Part shown: one piece after another, positions 7,896-16,283 of the stretch
Layout: the number at the start of each line of letters is the position of its first letter
Position numbering within the stretch: position 1 is the stretch's first letter
Assembly (NCBI GenBank): GCA_964436305.1
Contig: CAYTCI010000010.1
Location: 1 to 64,000, forward strand
Direction of reading: 5' to 3'
Length of the DNA: 64,000 bases
Source of the DNA: JAKPUX01 sp964436305
GTDB taxonomy: Bacteria; Zhuqueibacterota; Zhuqueibacteria; Residuimicrobiales; Residuimicrobiaceae
Made by a program: the position numbers and the translations under genes
The notes under the pieces: model-generated
What the model saw: only the letters and a program-made list of their open reading frames with translations
Database searches by the model: none
Told to the model about the DNA's origin: nothing

Positions 7896-9527
7896 ATGAA
7901 TGAGCATCCTCTTCCCCGGCGGGAGTTCCTCAAAATGCTGGCCTGTGTCTTTCCCGCCGCAGCCCTCGACTGGAGCGCTTTCCCGCAGGGACAAGCCGAT
8001 AAAAACCCGGACCAGTACGACGTCCTTGTCATCGGCTCGGGGCTGGCCGGGCTCTCCTGCGCCGCCGCCTTCGCCCGGCAGGGCTTCAAGGCGCTGGTCC
8101 TGGAACAGCACGACAAACCCGGCGGCTACGCCACCGCTTTCAAACGTCCGGGCGGTTTCGTCTTCGATGTCTCCCTGCATTCCACCACTGTCGGTGAGCG
8201 CGATGGCCGTTACAACCTGATTCCGAACTTTCCCGAAATCACCGGGGTCGAGTTTCTGCCGCATCCCACCCTCTTCCGCGCGATCTATCCCGAGCACGAT
8301 CTGCGGGTGGCGCAGCGCAATCCCGGCGCCTACATATCACAGCTTGTCCAGCTCTTCCCCGAGGAGAGCGAGAATATCAAGGGACTCTTTTCAGACATGC
8401 AAGGCCTGGCCGATGATATCGGCCGCCTCTCGGCCAAACAGGGCCAGGTGGATATGAGCACCTTTCCCCAGGATTTTCCCTTCCTCTTCAGATTTTTCGG
8501 CAAAACCTGGGGCGAGATGGCCGACACCCGGATCCGTAATCCCAAGCTGAAAGCGATCATTTCGGGCCAATGGGGCTACTATGGCTTGCCGCCCGGCAAA
8601 CTCTCCTGCTTTTATTATGCCCTGCCCTTCATGGGTTATCTCAGAGGCGGCGGCTATTACCCCAGGGGCCGTTCCCAGGATATTTCCAATGCATTCGTCA
8701 AGTATCTCAGCGAGCACGGCGGCAAGGTACTGCTGAAATCCCGGGTCGACAGGATTCTCCTCAACAACGGCGCGGCGGCGGGCGTCCGTACGACTGACGG
8801 TCGCACCTTCGCCGCCCGGGCGGTGGTCTCCAACGCCAGTCCGCACGAGACCCTGGGCCGGCTGCTCGGCGATCCGGCCCTCTACGCAGCCGAAGAGACC
8901 AAATGGCAAAAGTACAGCATCAGCCTCGCGAGCCTGCAGGTTTTTCTCGGACTCAAGCAGGATCTGGTCCGGAAACTGGGCATCACGGATTCGGAGATCT
9001 TTGTCGAAACGGCCTATGATCCTGATGCCGCCTATGCGGGCGCCCTCAGGGGCGATGTGGAGAGCGGCGGCGTGGGCATCACCCTCTATGATGCCATTGA
9101 TGCCGGCTACTCCCCCGCGGGCAAGAATTCCATCAACCTCATGACCCTGCAAGGCTATGGCCCGTGGGAAAAATACGCCGAGGCCTATCTGGCCGGCGAT
9201 AAAACAGCCTACCGCAAGGAGAAGGAGCGCATGGCCGATATCCTCATCGCCAGGGCGGAAAAGGCCCTGCTGCCCGGACTGGCTGATGCCATCCAGGTCA
9301 AGGAGATCGGCACGCCCCTGACCAACCTGCGATACACCGGCCATCCGCGCGGCGCGATTTACGGCTGGGATCAGACGGTCAATAATTCGGGCAATACCCG
9401 CGTCGGCCACACTACACCGGTCAAAAACCTCTTTCTTGCGGGCGCGTGGTCGCGACCGGGACACGGCTACGGCGCTGTCATCCCCAGCGGCGTGGAGTGC
9501 TTTGCGGAAATCGTGAAAGGCTGGTAA
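7896..9527 (+). CDS. FAD-dependent phytoene desaturase/retinol saturase-like oxidoreductase
   Basis: A 543-residue flavoprotein. Translation is placed at ATG 7896, behind AAGGAGG. The dinucleotide-binding motif DVLVIGSGLAGLSCAAAF is at about residues 40-57, with the FAD ribose Glu in LVLEQHDKPGG. The C-terminal FAD-contact region contains NLFLAGAWSRPGHGYGAVIPSG. This is the CrtI/CrtISO/RetSat-type amine-oxidase-like family, which desaturates, isomerises or reduces polyene substrates. Unusually, the N-terminus has a twin-arginine motif (PRREFLKMLACVF) followed by a hydrophobic stretch, suggesting Tat export or membrane anchoring. No carotenoid synthesis genes lie nearby; it sits directly before the GH9 gene (57-base gap). 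Substrate unknown. Confidence 0.85.
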   Translation: MNEHPLPRREFLKMLACVFPAAALDWSAFPQGQADKNPDQYDVLVIGSGLAGLSCAAAFARQGFKALVLEQHDKPGGYATAFKRPGGFVFDVSLHSTTVGERDGRYNLIPNFPEITGVEFLPHPTLFRAIYPEHDLRVAQRNPGAYISQLVQLFPEESENIKGLFSDMQGLADDIGRLSAKQGQVDMSTFPQDFPFLFRFFGKTWGEMADTRIRNPKLKAIISGQWGYYGLPPGKLSCFYYALPFMGYLRGGGYYPRGRSQDISNAFVKYLSEHGGKVLLKSRVDRILLNNGAAAGVRTTDGRTFAARAVVSNASPHETLGRLLGDPALYAAEETKWQKYSISLASLQVFLGLKQDLVRKLGITDSEIFVETAYDPDAAYAGALRGDVESGGVGITLYDAIDAGYSPAGKNSINLMTLQGYGPWEKYAEAYLAGDKTAYRKEKERMADILIARAEKALLPGLADAIQVKEIGTPLTNLRYTGHPRGAIYGWDQTVNNSGNTRVGHTTPVKNLFLAGAWSRPGHGYGAVIPSGVECFAEIVKGW

Positions 9528-9584
9528 CATGCATCGCCCGGGAGGCCTGCCATTCGGCCCCCGGCCACTGTTGGCGAGGTAACC

Positions 9585-12533
9585 ATGAGGTTCCGTTTTT
9601 TGCTTGGCCTGGCCGGCCTGCTGCCGGCCATTTTTGTGCCGGCCCTCCCGGCCGCCGATCTGATCCGCATCCAGCCGGTGACCGACAAGCTCCTCGTGCT
9701 CTGTTTCTCCGAAGGGCACATCGACTATTTCGGCATCGGCCAGGAGCGCGCCCGGGGCAACCGGGTCTATTATTCGCGGCTGGACACCGATGCCGCCGCC
9801 GTCTATTCCAACTATGCCATCACCAGCCCGGATGATATCCATTACCAGGAGGCCCGGGGACCGGTCGCCCTCGGGCGCAAGTCCAAGGGCGAATCGTTCA
9901 ACGACCTCTATGCTTCGCCGATGCCGAAGGTGCTGATGGCCCACTGGATCTATCTCGAGCTGCCCTTCAGCCTGACCCAGGGCTGCACCTACACCGTCAC
10001 ACTCAACCATCTCGCGTCGAATGTCAACCGCTATACCTTCCTCTTCGACGCTTTTGCCGTGCGCTCGCCGGCCATCCATCTCAACCAGATCGGCTTCGTC
10101 CCGGAGGCGCCCAAATACGCCTACCTCTCGCAGTGGATGGGCTCTTTCAACACGGCGGACCACCCGGGGGGCGCTCTCGCTCTCGACCGCTATTACTACG
10201 CTCCCTTTCATCTGGTGCGGACCTCCGACAATGCGATCGTCTTCTCCGGCAGCGTCGGCCGTCACCGGCTCAAGAGTGCCGCCGATTTTGCCAGCACCAC
10301 GTTCAGCAACAAGAATTTCACCCGTGCTGACGTCTGGCAATGCGATTTCTCCAGCTTTGACACCCCCGGCGAGTACCGCCTGGTCGTCGAAAAAATGGGC
10401 TGCTCCTATCCCTTCGAGATCGGCGCGGATGTCTACCGCCAGGCCTATTACTATACTTCGCGGGCGCTCTTCACCCAGCGGCAGGGGGTCAACAAGGAGG
10501 TCGAACCGGACCTGATCTATCCCCGCGACCATCGCACCGAGGACGGGATCGTGATGAAATACTATCCCGATCTGAAGACCGAGGGCACCTTTGATCCCAA
10601 CCAGGGTAAGGGCCGTGTCACCGGCGTCTGGGGCTGGTATCATGATGCCGGTGACTGGGATACCTATCCCGACCACTATGTCGTGCCGATGACCCTGCTG
10701 GCGCTCTACGATCTCAAATCACAGAATTTCGGCGATGGCGATGTCGGCGGGAAATACCAGGTCAACCCCGGCGAGCCCTGGATCGACGAGGGGCGCGACG
10801 GCCTGCCCGATCTGCTCGACGAAGCGATGTGGCTGATCAAATACTTCAAGCGGACCCGCGAGGCCCTGATCGCCCAGGGCTACTCCACCGGCGGAATTCC
10901 CGGCTATGCCGGGGTCGATGCCGGCGCCGAAAGCGGCACCGCCTCGTGGCAGGACAAGCGCGTCATGGCCCTCAAGGGGGCCGATTCGGTGCTGATGGCC
11001 TACCGCTATGCCGCCTGCGCCGCGTATCTCTGCACCGGGCTGGACCGCTTCGCCGGCGGCGTACACCCGGAGAGCCCCGGCTGGCTCCAGGAAGCCAGGA
11101 CCGCCTACACCTGGGCTCACCGCTGGAATCAGGATACCAACGGCGATATCAACCGCGCGCGCATGCTGGCCGCCGCCGCACTCTATCGCTGTACTGGCGT
11201 GGCGGCCTATCAGGAGGATTTCCGCAGCTGCAAGGCCCGGGATGACGGCTGGAAATCCCTGCTCTGGTACATGCTCAATCCCTGGCACCACGCCGCGCTG
11301 ATCTTCGGCCGCATTCCGGACGGCCATCCCGGCCTTGACAAGGCGCTGCGGCAGCAGTGCCGGGACGATCTCATCGCCATGGCCGACAAGGAGACGGTGG
11401 AGACCGCCAACGACCGTGGCTTCCGCTACGGCGCCTCGCGCAGTATCCTGCATATGCTCGGCTCGCTCAGCACCCCCAAGATCTTTCTCGCGGCCGCCGC
11501 GTATGAATTCACCGGGCAAAAAAAATATCTCGATGCCTGTCATACCACCTGCGACTACTGCCTCGGCGGCAACCAGCTCGATCTGGTGCGGGTCAGCGGT
11601 CTGGGTGAGAATCCCGAGCGGCAGCCCTTCCACTGCGACTCCTGGTATCTCACCGATTATAACAGCATGGTCTACGACAACCCGATCTTGCCGGGCTATG
11701 TGATCTATGACATGCACTATAACGGCGACTGGATGGCGGGGGAGAGCTGGACCTGGGTCGGGGATGAGGACTATTCGCGCTCGACCGCCTGGCCGGCGAT
11801 CGCCGACTTTCCCGACGCCGAGGCGCGTTTCCCCAACCGCTGGAGCATCGCCGGCAGCGAGTTCACCATCCAGCAGACCCAGTGCCAGGCGATCTTCGCC
11901 TATGGCTACCTCTGCGGCGCGCACACCGGGGCCTACACCCCCAATGCCCGCCCGGAGGTCGAGCTGAATCTGGCGGGCGAGAGCATCGTCCGCCTGGACA
12001 GCACCCTGCTGCTCTCGGTCAAGGCCTCGGCCGATGTGCGCCGGGTTGAGTATTTTTACGACTATCATTTCATCGGCGAGAGCAACGACCGCGCGCATGA
12101 TTTCGCCCTGGCCTGGAACCTCGCGGACTATAAGATCCTGCGCGGCCGGCGCCTGATCACCGCCAGGGCCTTTGACGACCTCGGGATGGAATCCAGGCCG
12201 ACGGAGGCGGGGCAGCGCACGATCGTCTGTGACCAGCCCGCCGGGATCAACCAATCCGGGACCGGCCCCCTGCGTTTCGAACTCAAACACTGCTATCCCA
12301 ATCCGGCCAATCCCCTCACCCGCATCCCCTTCAGCCTGGCGGTGGCCGGGCCGGTGCGGCTCTCGCTGCGCAATCTGCTGGGGGAGGAGGTCGCCCTCCT
12401 CGCCGAAGGCCCGATGACGGCCGGCGCGCACGAGGTCGCTTTCGATGCCTCCCGGCTGCCCACAGGGGTCTATCTCTATGCCTTGCAGCAGGAGGCGCGG
12501 CAGCAGGTGCGCAAGCTGCTGGTGCTCAAATAG
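9585..12533 (+). CDS. Secreted glycoside hydrolase family 9 with C-terminal sorting domain
   Basis: A 982-residue secreted enzyme. Order of parts: signal peptide (1-23), an N-terminal beta region, an immunoglobulin-like CelD_N module from about 160 (SPAIHLNQIGFVPEAPKYAY), the GH9 alpha/alpha barrel from about 290 to 790, a further beta region, and a type IX-like sorting domain (about 900-982: CYPNPANPLTRIPFSL at its start, PTGVYLYAL near the end). YHDAGDWDTYPDHY holds the GH9 Asp pair (Asp354 and Asp357), one being the catalytic base. Inverting endoglucanases and exo-acting glucosaminidases share this family; cellulose, mixed-linkage glucan or xyloglucan are candidate substrates. The catalytic Glu near the barrel end could not be assigned with confidence. 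It should be a cell-surface or released enzyme feeding the downstream porter. Confidence 0.88.
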   Translation: MRFRFLLGLAGLLPAIFVPALPAADLIRIQPVTDKLLVLCFSEGHIDYFGIGQERARGNRVYYSRLDTDAAAVYSNYAITSPDDIHYQEARGPVALGRKSKGESFNDLYASPMPKVLMAHWIYLELPFSLTQGCTYTVTLNHLASNVNRYTFLFDAFAVRSPAIHLNQIGFVPEAPKYAYLSQWMGSFNTADHPGGALALDRYYYAPFHLVRTSDNAIVFSGSVGRHRLKSAADFASTTFSNKNFTRADVWQCDFSSFDTPGEYRLVVEKMGCSYPFEIGADVYRQAYYYTSRALFTQRQGVNKEVEPDLIYPRDHRTEDGIVMKYYPDLKTEGTFDPNQGKGRVTGVWGWYHDAGDWDTYPDHYVVPMTLLALYDLKSQNFGDGDVGGKYQVNPGEPWIDEGRDGLPDLLDEAMWLIKYFKRTREALIAQGYSTGGIPGYAGVDAGAESGTASWQDKRVMALKGADSVLMAYRYAACAAYLCTGLDRFAGGVHPESPGWLQEARTAYTWAHRWNQDTNGDINRARMLAAAALYRCTGVAAYQEDFRSCKARDDGWKSLLWYMLNPWHHAALIFGRIPDGHPGLDKALRQQCRDDLIAMADKETVETANDRGFRYGASRSILHMLGSLSTPKIFLAAAAYEFTGQKKYLDACHTTCDYCLGGNQLDLVRVSGLGENPERQPFHCDSWYLTDYNSMVYDNPILPGYVIYDMHYNGDWMAGESWTWVGDEDYSRSTAWPAIADFPDAEARFPNRWSIAGSEFTIQQTQCQAIFAYGYLCGAHTGAYTPNARPEVELNLAGESIVRLDSTLLLSVKASADVRRVEYFYDYHFIGESNDRAHDFALAWNLADYKILRGRRLITARAFDDLGMESRPTEAGQRTIVCDQPAGINQSGTGPLRFELKHCYPNPANPLTRIPFSLAVAGPVRLSLRNLLGEEVALLAEGPMTAGAHEVAFDASRLPTGVYLYALQQEARQQVRKLLVLK

Positions 12534-12553
12534 GCGAAGCAGGATAATTGTTT

Positions 12554-12582
12554 TTGCAAAATAATAAATTATCTCGTACATT
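12554..12582 (+). promoter_or_regulatory. Sigma-70-type promoter for the MFS sugar porter
   Basis: TTGCAA (12554-12559), 17-bp spacer, TACATT (12577-12582), in an AT-rich stretch just after the GH9 stop; the start codon is at 12626. Confidence 0.5.
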
Positions 12583-12625
12583 CAGGGCAACGATGTTTTC
12601 TCCCCATCTCGAAGGATACCGACCC

Positions 12626-13957
12626 ATGAAAGCACGCATCATCTTCTGGTCCCTCACCTCCGCCCTGGCGGGATTCCTCTTCGGCTTTGATACCGTTGTC
12701 ATTTCCGGCGCGGAGCAGATCATTCAGAAACTCTGGCAGCTCAGCCCCGGGCTGCACGGCATCGCCATGGGGGCGGCACTCTATGGCACGATGCTGGGGG
12801 CGTTGATCGGGGGCTGGCCGACCGACCGCTTCGGGCGCAAGCCTACCCTGCTGGCCATCGGCCTGCTCTATATTTTTTCGGCCCTTGGCAGTGCCCTGGC
12901 CAACAGTATCGGCCTGTTCATCGCCGCCCGCTTTATCGGCGGATTGGGCATCGGCGTCTCCACGGTCGCCGCGCCGCTCTACATCTCCGAGATCGCACCG
13001 CCGGCCTGGCGCGGGCGGCTTGCCGGGGCCTTCCAGTTCAATATCGTCTTCGGCATCCTGGTCGCTTTCGCCTCCAATTACTTTCTGCGCGACATCGGCG
13101 ACAGCGCCTGGCGCTGGATGCTGGGCGTGGCGGCCTTCCCCTCACTCCTCTATACCCTGCTCTGCTTCGTCCTGCCGGAGAGTCCGCGCTGGCTGATCGG
13201 CCGCCGTGGCGACCGCGCGGCGGGTCTGTCGGTGCTCAAGCAGATCGAGCCGGAAGCCGCCCCGGCGCAGCTGGAGGCGCAGGCGAACGAGATCCAGGCG
13301 GCCTCGGCCGATCGCGCCGTCTCCGCCCGTTTCTGGACCGCGCGGCTGCGGATTCCGATCCTGCTCGCCTTTCTCATCGCCTTTTTCAATCAGCTTTCCG
13401 GCATCAACGCGGTGCTCTATTTCGCCCCGCGCATCTTTGAGATGGCCGGCCTCGCCGCCAAAGCCGCCCTGCTGCAGTCGGTCGGCATCGGCGTGACCAA
13501 CCTGATCTTTACCTTCGTCGGCCTCTGGCTCATCGACCGCCTCGGGCGGCGGACCCTCCTCTACATCGGCTCCTTCGGCTATATCGCCTCGCTGGGGCTG
13601 ACGGCCTGGGCCTTCTTCACCGGCCATTTCGCCATGGTACCGCTCTTCATCTTTTCCTTCATCGCGGCACACGCCGTCGGCCAGGGGGCGGTGATCTGGG
13701 TCTTCATCTCCGAAATTTTTCCCACCCGCCATCGCGCCGAGGGCCAGGCCTTCGGCAGCTTCACCCACTGGGTCTTCGCGGCACTGCTCACCACCTTCTT
13801 CCCGAAGATGGCCGCAGCCCTGGCGCCAGGCTATATTTTCCTCTTCTTCTGCGGCATGATGGTGCTGCAGCTCATCTGGGTCAAATTAATGGTCATCGAG
13901 ACCAAAGGCGTACCGCTCGAGCAGATCCAGCAGCATCTCGGTATTGCAGCCGAGTGA
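12626..13957 (+). CDS. MFS sugar porter (XylE/GalP/GLUT-like)
   Basis: A 443-residue major facilitator of the sugar porter family with 12 predicted helices. The start at 12626 follows GAAGGA; the open frame extends further upstream but lacks a signal there. Sugar-porter signatures are clear: GFDTVVISGA in helix 1, GGWPTDRFGRKPT in loop 2-3, PESPRWLIGRRGDRAA before the central loop, FFNQLSGINAVLYFAP in helix 7, and WLIDRLGRRTLL in loop 8-9. These proteins carry hexoses or pentoses by proton symport or facilitated diffusion. Its place between GH9 and GH67 genes suggests glucose, xylose or a related degradation product, which is inference. Confidence 0.93.
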   Translation: MKARIIFWSLTSALAGFLFGFDTVVISGAEQIIQKLWQLSPGLHGIAMGAALYGTMLGALIGGWPTDRFGRKPTLLAIGLLYIFSALGSALANSIGLFIAARFIGGLGIGVSTVAAPLYISEIAPPAWRGRLAGAFQFNIVFGILVAFASNYFLRDIGDSAWRWMLGVAAFPSLLYTLLCFVLPESPRWLIGRRGDRAAGLSVLKQIEPEAAPAQLEAQANEIQAASADRAVSARFWTARLRIPILLAFLIAFFNQLSGINAVLYFAPRIFEMAGLAAKAALLQSVGIGVTNLIFTFVGLWLIDRLGRRTLLYIGSFGYIASLGLTAWAFFTGHFAMVPLFIFSFIAAHAVGQGAVIWVFISEIFPTRHRAEGQAFGSFTHWVFAALLTTFFPKMAAALAPGYIFLFFCGMMVLQLIWVKLMVIETKGVPLEQIQQHLGIAAE

Positions 13958-13993
13958 ACCGCCGGCCCGCTCCGGAACGTGCTGCCATCCTGG

Positions 13994-14018
13994 GGCCGGC
14001 AGAGCATCCGCCGGCCCG
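13994..14018 (+). terminator. Possible terminator hairpin after the sugar porter gene
   Basis: GGGCCGGC (13994-14001) pairs perfectly with GCCGGCCC (14011-14018) across a 9-base loop. No T tract follows immediately, so intrinsic termination is uncertain. Confidence 0.35.
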
Positions 14019-14053
14019 GATTCGTTAAATATTTTATTATTTAGAAAAATACC

Positions 14054-14082
14054 TTGATTTGTTGCCCCAGGTTGTTTAATTT
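14054..14082 (+). promoter_or_regulatory. Sigma-70-type promoter for the receptor-L-like protein
   Basis: TTGATT (14054-14059), 17-bp spacer, TAATTT (14077-14082), identical in both hexamers to the promoter of the GH94 gene at 31224. The leader to the start codon at 14219 is about 130 bases. Confidence 0.65.
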
Positions 14083-14218
14083 ATGAACACGGGGACCCCT
14101 GTCCGTATCCTCCGGGAGCACCAGTCCACCAGCGGCTGTGCTCTCCTGCCCTGCATCCTTCGTCCCTCCATACCCGAATCTTTCGCTTCTTACACCACAC
14201 CCTTTCCAGGAGGATGCC

Positions 14219-16075
14219 ATGTCAGGCAAAAAAATGCTACGATTTTTCGTCACTATGGCGATCCTGGGCATGACGGCCTTGCCGGCTGCCGCTCAGGTTT
14301 ACTCGGGTTCGCTGGGGATTTTCAGTCAGGAGGACCTGCAGGATTTCGGGGACCATTATTCCTCGATCACAGGTTATCTGAATATTCAAAACGTCAACGA
14401 CCTCACACCGCTGCGCAATTTGACCAGCGCCAACGGTGTGTACATCTCTTATTCCAGCTTCACCGATCTGCATGGATTGGAGAATCTGGTGGATGCGGGC
14501 GTCAGCTTTGAGCTCAGCTCCATCCCTACCCTGCTCTCCACCGAGGGACTCAGCAGCCTGCAAACGGCAACCATCTTTGAGTTTCTCGACCTGCCGAATC
14601 TGCAGACCATCAGCGGCCTGAACGCCCTGAGCACGGTCCGGGATATGATACTGATAGGTTGTCCGAAGCTGACCGCCATCACCGGATTGCCCGCATTTGG
14701 AGCGGCCAACACGCTCATGGTTGATAATTGTCCGATGCTGGCCGATGTCAGCGGTTTTGCCCAGTTGGCGGTTTCCGGCTTTATCAATTTCCGCGGCTGC
14801 TCCGCGCTCGAGAACTGCTGCGATCTCTACAAACCGGTCAGCACCGCTCTGAACAGTACTTTTATGGACTGCGCATGCGCACCCGAGGATATCCTCGCCT
14901 ATGGACCCTGTGAAGGCGCCGATCTGCAGGTTGCCTTTCAGTTCAAGGATCAGGCCGGCAATCCCGTTGGCGATGTCCTCGCCCGCCTGATCATCCCCGG
15001 CGAAAAGGATTGGAAACAGCACAGTGCCTACGTGTGGTCCAATGGCGGTACCGAGCCCAGTAACATGCTCTTCAAGGGCCGGGTGGCCTGCTTTGATGGC
15101 GCCTTGCGTTTCAAATTCACGGCGCCCTCAGGCTGGCGTTTCCTGGGTCCCGATTCCCTGATCATCGAGAAAACCGGCTGCGAGGCCTGCTATTCCACCA
15201 CCGGCCATCACTACCTCCTCGAGCGCATCGACGGTTCGACTGCGCCCTCGACGCCCCCGATCGAGGCGGCTTGCCCACCCGAGAACACCGCGCCCTTTGC
15301 CCTGGCATTTCTCAAAGGGACACCCTCCTGGCGTAATGAAGGCTGGTGCAACGCGGTCGATGGCGATTATTTCGGTTGGGACGGCACCGCCACGGTGCTG
15401 CCGGATGAGAGCGGTTACGCCTGGGCGATCTTCAAATTCGCCGACGATCAAACCAATCTGGTCAAACAGGTGGCCCTGCACGTCGTCAATATGGAAGGGG
15501 ATGAAATTACTGAACGCTGGACCCACAAGTTCGAGGTCCTGGTCTCCACCAGCGGGATGGAGCCGGAAAATTTCACCTCGCTGGGCACCTTCAGGATGGA
15601 GCAGCCCTTCCTGAACTGGTTCAATGTCCGTTCTCCGCGCGAGGCCAGGTATATCATGCTCCGGATTCTTGAGCCGCAGGGGACCAGCGGCAACTACAAG
15701 CAGGTGGTCGAGTTCTGCATCAATGAAGCCGCACCGATGGGATTTCCTATGTTTCCTGACGGTCCTGGTGGCCAGCCCGTCGCGGACAACGCCGGGATTG
15801 CGGCGCTGCCGCAGCAGACCGCCCTGGCCGGCAGCTATCCCAATCCCTTCAATCCGGTTACCACCATCGCCTTTACCCTGGCAGAGAGCGGACCGGTGGA
15901 ACTGACCATCTGCAATATGGTGGGACAGACCATCGCCACCCTGGTCAATGAAACCCGGCAGGCGGGCAGCTACCGGGTTCAGTGGAACGGCGCCAGCCAG
16001 CCCTCCGGGGTTTATTTCTGCCGCTTCCACGCCGGCGGCACCCTGCAAACCCTGCGCCTATTGCTGGTCAAATAA
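14219..16075 (+). CDS. Secreted receptor-L/leucine-rich-like surface protein with sorting domain
   Basis: A 618-residue secreted protein. ATG 14219 follows AGGAGGATGCC; earlier in-frame ATGs lack a ribosome binding site. Signal peptide residues ~1-25 (ends PAAAQ). Residues ~35-215 are short repeats alternating a beta strand and a loop (LTPLRNLTSAN, LHGLENLVDAG, LQTISGLNALS, LTAITGLPAFG), resembling receptor L domains. A cysteine-bearing segment (ENCCDLYKPV, CACAPED) closes the solenoid. The middle (~235-370) is beta-rich. Residues ~380-520 resemble a jelly-roll, discoidin-like binding module. The sorting domain (about 536-618) starts SYPNPFNPVTTIAF and ends PSGVYFCRF. It has no recognisable catalytic site; adhesion or glycan binding is a guess. 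Confidence 0.75.
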   Translation: MSGKKMLRFFVTMAILGMTALPAAAQVYSGSLGIFSQEDLQDFGDHYSSITGYLNIQNVNDLTPLRNLTSANGVYISYSSFTDLHGLENLVDAGVSFELSSIPTLLSTEGLSSLQTATIFEFLDLPNLQTISGLNALSTVRDMILIGCPKLTAITGLPAFGAANTLMVDNCPMLADVSGFAQLAVSGFINFRGCSALENCCDLYKPVSTALNSTFMDCACAPEDILAYGPCEGADLQVAFQFKDQAGNPVGDVLARLIIPGEKDWKQHSAYVWSNGGTEPSNMLFKGRVACFDGALRFKFTAPSGWRFLGPDSLIIEKTGCEACYSTTGHHYLLERIDGSTAPSTPPIEAACPPENTAPFALAFLKGTPSWRNEGWCNAVDGDYFGWDGTATVLPDESGYAWAIFKFADDQTNLVKQVALHVVNMEGDEITERWTHKFEVLVSTSGMEPENFTSLGTFRMEQPFLNWFNVRSPREARYIMLRILEPQGTSGNYKQVVEFCINEAAPMGFPMFPDGPGGQPVADNAGIAALPQQTALAGSYPNPFNPVTTIAFTLAESGPVELTICNMVGQTIATLVNETRQAGSYRVQWNGASQPSGVYFCRFHAGGTLQTLRLLLVK

Positions 16076-16116
16076 AAGTCCGGGCGGGAGGCGCGAGCAT
16101 CTCTTCGGCATGAACC

Positions 16117-16154
16117 AAAAAACGGCGGCTCCGCGACGAGGCCGCCGTTTTTTT
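16117..16154 (+). terminator. Rho-independent terminator after the receptor-L-like gene
   Basis: AAAAAACGGCGGC (16117-16129) pairs with GCCGCCGTTTTTTT (16141-16154) around an 11-base loop: a perfect GC stem with A and T tracts, usable on either strand. Confidence 0.85.
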
Positions 16155-16209
16155 ATATCCTGTGGCGATCCCCCTCCCTGGCGCAAGCCTGCGCCGGGGC
16201 AATTAGCCC

Positions 16210-16238
16210 TTGAATTTGGGCTGATGAATGGCTATTTT
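16210..16238 (+). promoter_or_regulatory. Sigma-70-type promoter for the alpha-glucuronidase gene
   Basis: TTGAAT (16210-16215), 17-bp spacer, TATTTT (16233-16238) within GGCTATTTT; the start codon is 46 bases further on. Confidence 0.6.
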
Positions 16239-16283
16239 GTCACCGGAAGCTGCTGGCCGCATTGGTATCTGCAAGGGAAGAGT

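Noticed and set aside
16076..16283. Continuation of the alpha-glucuronidase frame upstream to 15948
   Set aside because: That part overlaps the sorting domain of the upstream gene in another frame, crosses a terminator and a promoter, and would bury the signal peptide.
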